Source: Hofstenia miamia
Taxonomy: Eukaryota > Xenacoelomorpha > Acoela > Hofsteniidae
Assembly (NCBI GenBank): GCA_900660155.1
Contig: CABFPE010000118.1
Span: 473,818 to 537,817, forward strand
Direction of reading: 5' to 3'
DNA length: 64,000 bases
Shown piece after piece: positions 60,262-64,000 of this stretch. The notes below the pieces were generated by a model. The model did not search any database and had not been told where the DNA came from. It saw only the letters and a list, made by a program, of their open reading frames with translations. Position 1 is the first letter of the stretch. Every line of letters begins with the position of its first letter. The translations under genes were made by a program, and so were the position numbers.

Positions 60262-62399
60262 ACTCTAGCCCACTTACAACTCGGGTTTACATAGGCAGAA
60301 CAGATGCAATTGAAACCAGGTATGGTTAATTTTTAATGCACACATTTGTTATCTACATCCACACATGCCCTAAATAATTCTTTTTTTGAAAACTGCATAA
60401 ATCAATTTTGTGAACAAACAGACGCAAGACCGGGAGGTTGTATCAATAAAATAGGAAATGGCAAATCAATACTCAGAACACTTTAATTTTATATCAAACA
60501 TGAACTTACCGCTAGTACAGCCCAGAGAGTGTCCATGAATATTTATTGTTGTTGATATATTTTCAACTTTATAAATAAACCAGCTTTTTGGAAATGGTTC
60601 AGATAAATTTTTATAACTAACTGAGGCTTATGTTAATCTACAGATAACTTTTTTGTGGCTAAATGTCTATAGTCATAATTCAACTGCATTCTTCAGTCTG
60701 AATTCATAATTCAGCCTATAAAAATACGCTACTTCTATGTTAAAACGGTTGAAAATTCTATATTTTCTATATGGATACTTGAAAATCGTTTCTGTATAGC
60801 ATGTTGCTTTCATCCAGCCCTATTTAGAACTACCATGAACATGCATTTACAAAGCTTAATTTTCTTGCGATAGGTTGTCTCGTCAAGCATATGGAATTAG
60901 AATAACAAGTTTCACAGAGGAGAATAGATGCTTAAGCATTAAAAAAATTATGTCTCTAAGGCGAATGGTAGACTACGTGATTCTTCATATGTTATCTATC
61001 ACACGCCAATTCTATGGTTAGACTATGGTATTATAATTGTTATGCAGTCTAGCCGCTTACTGGTGATGCGATTTTGAAATTTCTCTTGCCACCCATCACA
61101 TAATCTAACTGAAGCCTAATGTTCAAGTAATCCTGAGGAGATGTACCTAAGGTTAAAAAAGTGTAGAGCTAGGGTCTTAAGTTACTTAAGCATTTTAATG
61201 CTTTATTGGTCATTAACCAATAATATCGGTATTAATTCTAATAAAATAGGGAAGGTGCATGTATAATGGTTGTTATATTGTTACCTTAAAACAAAAGGTA
61301 GTAACTAAAATAATAGCAATTAAGTAAGCTGCGTATTCTTGCAATTTTTTGAACTAAATATATGTAAACATTACTGCAAAATAGAAAATGGGCTAACTAC
61401 AAAAAATAATTGCAACACGTTTTGATTATGGACGATAGCTTTCCAAAAATGTTTTTATGTACTTTCAACCTTATATGCATGTTTCTAAAGGGATTATATA
61501 GTACTGTAGTTGATATGAAGTAAGAAACTATATACTATCAAGGATACTGAATTGAACAGATTTAAGGTGAGTATTACATCACTTTTTAAAATTTTATTGT
61601 AAGATAACATGAGTCTTTTGTAACTATGAATTTATGAATTGAGCAATTTCCTTGGCATATTCACCCCTAAAATTAATCTTTATTTGTCAGACTAAAGGTA
61701 TTAACATACGTTAGAAGATCATATAGTCACAGATGTCTAAATGGTGACGTGTTTATCACAAATTTATTCATTTCCACTTTGTATAACGGGGTTATAGTAT
61801 TATAAATAACAACAACAAAAAGAGCGTAATAATTTAGCTAAATTTTATTAGTTAGTTTTGTGCCATTGGCAGGCATCAATTTAACAATCTTTGTAATGTT
61901 TTAATTAGCAATTTTTGTGAGTCGTCATTAACAACAAATTTGGATTGTTGTTATAGAATTTGTGTTACAACAATATAGGACAATTTTAGGTAAACAAATT
62001 GTAAACAAAGTAATGATATGTGCAAAGTAATCTTGTAAGGTATTCTAAATGAAAGTATTATTACTTGCAAATTTAGAAAATGAAAGCCATTCTTAAATGT
62101 AGTTACATGTATATCAATAGCTAACCAAGGAAGGATTCAACTTATAAGATCACCTCGTCAAGAAGAAAACTCAAATAAATCAAAATTAATCAAAACAAAA
62201 ATATATACATTAAGATTTAAAAATATAAAAAATTATATTATAAGATAGAGTAATTGTTACCATTTAGTAAGTTCTCCATCGTGTTCAAAGCATTCCCACA
62301 ATTGGGGAGTTGTATACGCCATTAGTTTCTGACGTAGGATATAGGGAATATTTGTTATGTAACTATTTTTAGCAGAACTAAATGCTCTCTGTGAGTTAT
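60262..62399. other. AT-rich stretch
   Basis: A zone rich in TTGTT/AACAA words lies at 61800-62010. Nothing else recognised. Confidence 0.5.
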
Positions 62400-62879
62400 T
62401 TCCTGTCAATTCCTTAATGGTGTTTAGCGTACAGTGGTTGGGTTTGCATCCCTCATTCCCTCTTCTAATCTGTCTTCAACCTTATATGATATGGTATTAT
62501 TTGCCTTCCTGTAATTCATTCACGTCACTGTTTTCTTATTCCAGCACTGTTGACATATTAGCAATTGATTTTGTAAATATTTTTTCCCCACCACTCACTC
62601 CTCCAATGCCTCTGCGAATCTCCCAAAACTCATTGTAACATTCTTTAACCAATGCCCATGTATCCCATTCTGTTTGATACATTTAATACCTTATCTTCAC
62701 TAAAAACCCTTTCAGTGTTTCCTTTGCAAGCACTTCATCTTATTGTACGAACACTTATTTTACCTGTACGTCCTCTGATTCTTCCGTTGCTATATATTGT
62801 ACCAAAAACCTGCTCTAATCTTAGCTCTTTACATGCAGTCAATTACTCTAATGATTTTGTACTCTGTCTTACTCATTAA

Positions 62880-63092
62880 GATCATGAAGTACTACAGTTT
62901 TCTGATGTGGACTGGGACAGCTATTATTCCACGCATGCTTTTGATATAATTGAGGAAATCAACAAGTATAATTGTGACAAACCTATGGAAGTTGTTACAC
63001 TTCGATCTGAACATACGCTTGATTTACTATTTACAAATTTCGAAGATGATATTCTAATTGAACAGCAGAAAGTTTTTCTTACTATTCAATAA
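62880..63092 (+). pseudogene. LINE endonuclease fragment
   Basis: The plus frame reads FSDVDWDSYYSTHAFDIIEE, then a short linker and SEHTLDLLFTNFEDD, before a stop at 63090. This matches the C-terminal half of LINE apurinic endonucleases (the gDFNxpxxdW...fldlixexxLxQlV...r-x-x-hxLDLvxtN segment). The C-rich DNA upstream (62400-62880) may hold its N-terminal half in other frames, but I could not assign motifs. No RT follows, so it is a fragment. Confidence 0.6.
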
Positions 63093-64000
63093 TCTCGTTC
63101 AACATTTCATTTTGCACTTTAAATAACAAAATTCCTGAAAACTGAGTTGGAAGAGAAAATCGATGGTATTCTCACTATCTATGATGAATTCATGTTGGTA
63201 CAATAGCTTGTAAAAAATAGAAGAAAATTATGTTGCGTACAAAAGAAAAAAAGATCAAATTTGCCTAAGCAATGCCTACTATCATTTTACTTACACGAAC
63301 CTTTGCCACTCTACATCTAATCTATGCTAATTCAAATATTTCGAATTTATTGCTCGATCTTAACCAGTTCATTGTCTAATTTTTTCCGTGCTGGTGTTCT
63401 ATCTCCATTAGATGGCCTCAATGTCACAATATTCTTACAAAAATTACTTTTATAAATGAAATTAAGTAAATTTTTTCTTAAAATGGAAAAAACACTTCCC
63501 TTCGTGCTTACTAAACCTGTGCCTTGATCTTTCGGTCATCACATAAGACTCCCCACTTTGAAAATTTTTAAAACTCTATACTCCAACCTAATCAAACAAA
63601 TATAATTAATAGCAAGAAATAATTTTAAAAAATGTAACACAATAGTTATGCAAAAATATATCAAATTTTCATGCATTCAGTATCGTACTTAGCAGAAATT
63701 CAACCAAGTTCTACCTTTTCTTGCTCATGTTTTAAAATCTATATATTCTTTGCATCAATTAGTAGCATTATATTTGAATGCATTTATAAAGATTACTAAG
63801 TTTCAAACAATTATATTTTAAATCTCTACATATATGTATATTCCACTTACACTTTTTAACAATACAGTATCAAAATGATAATTCAATAATATCCCATTTT
63901 GAAATTTTTTACCAACTTCCATGCTCACCAAATTGCATACGATTTGATAGAAATGTGGTGGAGCTACATTATTATATTCAATTTCGCAAGGAAGAACAAA
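63093..64000. other. AT-rich stretch to window end
   Basis: No recognised gene, RNA or element terminus. Decayed LINE sequence could extend into the first few hundred bases. Confidence 0.45.

Noticed and set aside
1-64000. LTR retrotransposons, Polintons or other virus-like elements
   Set aside because: No LTR pairs, integrase, capsid or protease signatures were recognised.

Overview
The window is AT-rich eukaryotic DNA from a repeat-laden invertebrate genome. An arthropod is the best guess, but the species cannot be named from sequence. Evidence for a eukaryote: no compact operons, no long intact host ORF in 64 kb, abundant (TA)n microsatellites, non-LTR retrotransposons, mariner and hAT relics, and many short TIR elements (MITEs). 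I recognised no rRNA, tRNA, CRISPR or LTR/retroviral element. There are two gaps of exactly 1000 N (12790-13789, 28294-29293) and single-N contig joins at 1235, 1426, 54797 and 58785. At two of these joins the flanking sequence is falsely duplicated.

Layout. 1-2371 is a foldback-type palindrome built of short repeats carrying TTCACACAG. 3682-4143 is a MITE with a perfect 29-bp TIR and a TTA target duplication. 4434-4661 (minus) is the best host coding candidate: a 228-bp phase 1-1 exon encoding a six-cysteine, LDL-receptor-class-A-like module. 5348-7000 holds a small hAT-like MITE, a (TA)n tract, a dispersed repeat and a MITE with a perfect 27-bp TIR. 10274-10842 and 12180-12724 are hAT-type MITEs. 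13870-14732 is a deleted mariner-like element inside (TA)n. 19770-20690 has two copies of one short MITE, followed by a possible LINE fragment near 21.0 kb. 22280-23506 is a dead hAT element into which another MITE inserted; a related uninterrupted copy lies at 38532-38948. 26170-26840 is a Tc1/mariner/IS630-like remnant. 27528-28293 is a 5'-truncated LINE reverse transcriptase abutting (TAA)n, cut by the second gap. 34270-34824 is another hAT-type MITE. hAT C-terminal relics of other subfamilies lie at 44.5-44.75 kb and 47.6 kb. 53585-58784 holds two LINEs arranged tail to tail, 59853-60261 a hAT-type MITE, and 62880-63092 a LINE endonuclease fragment.

Interpretation. The region is probably intronic or intergenic, colonised by DNA transposons (at least three hAT lineages, mariner-like, IS630-like, Harbinger-like MITEs) and at least three LINE lineages. 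No operon-like or cooperating gene system is visible. The most informative features are the palindromic element, the cysteine-rich exon, the nested insertion with a paralogous empty site, the LINE at a (TAA)n tract, and the single-N artefacts that would mislead automatic annotation.
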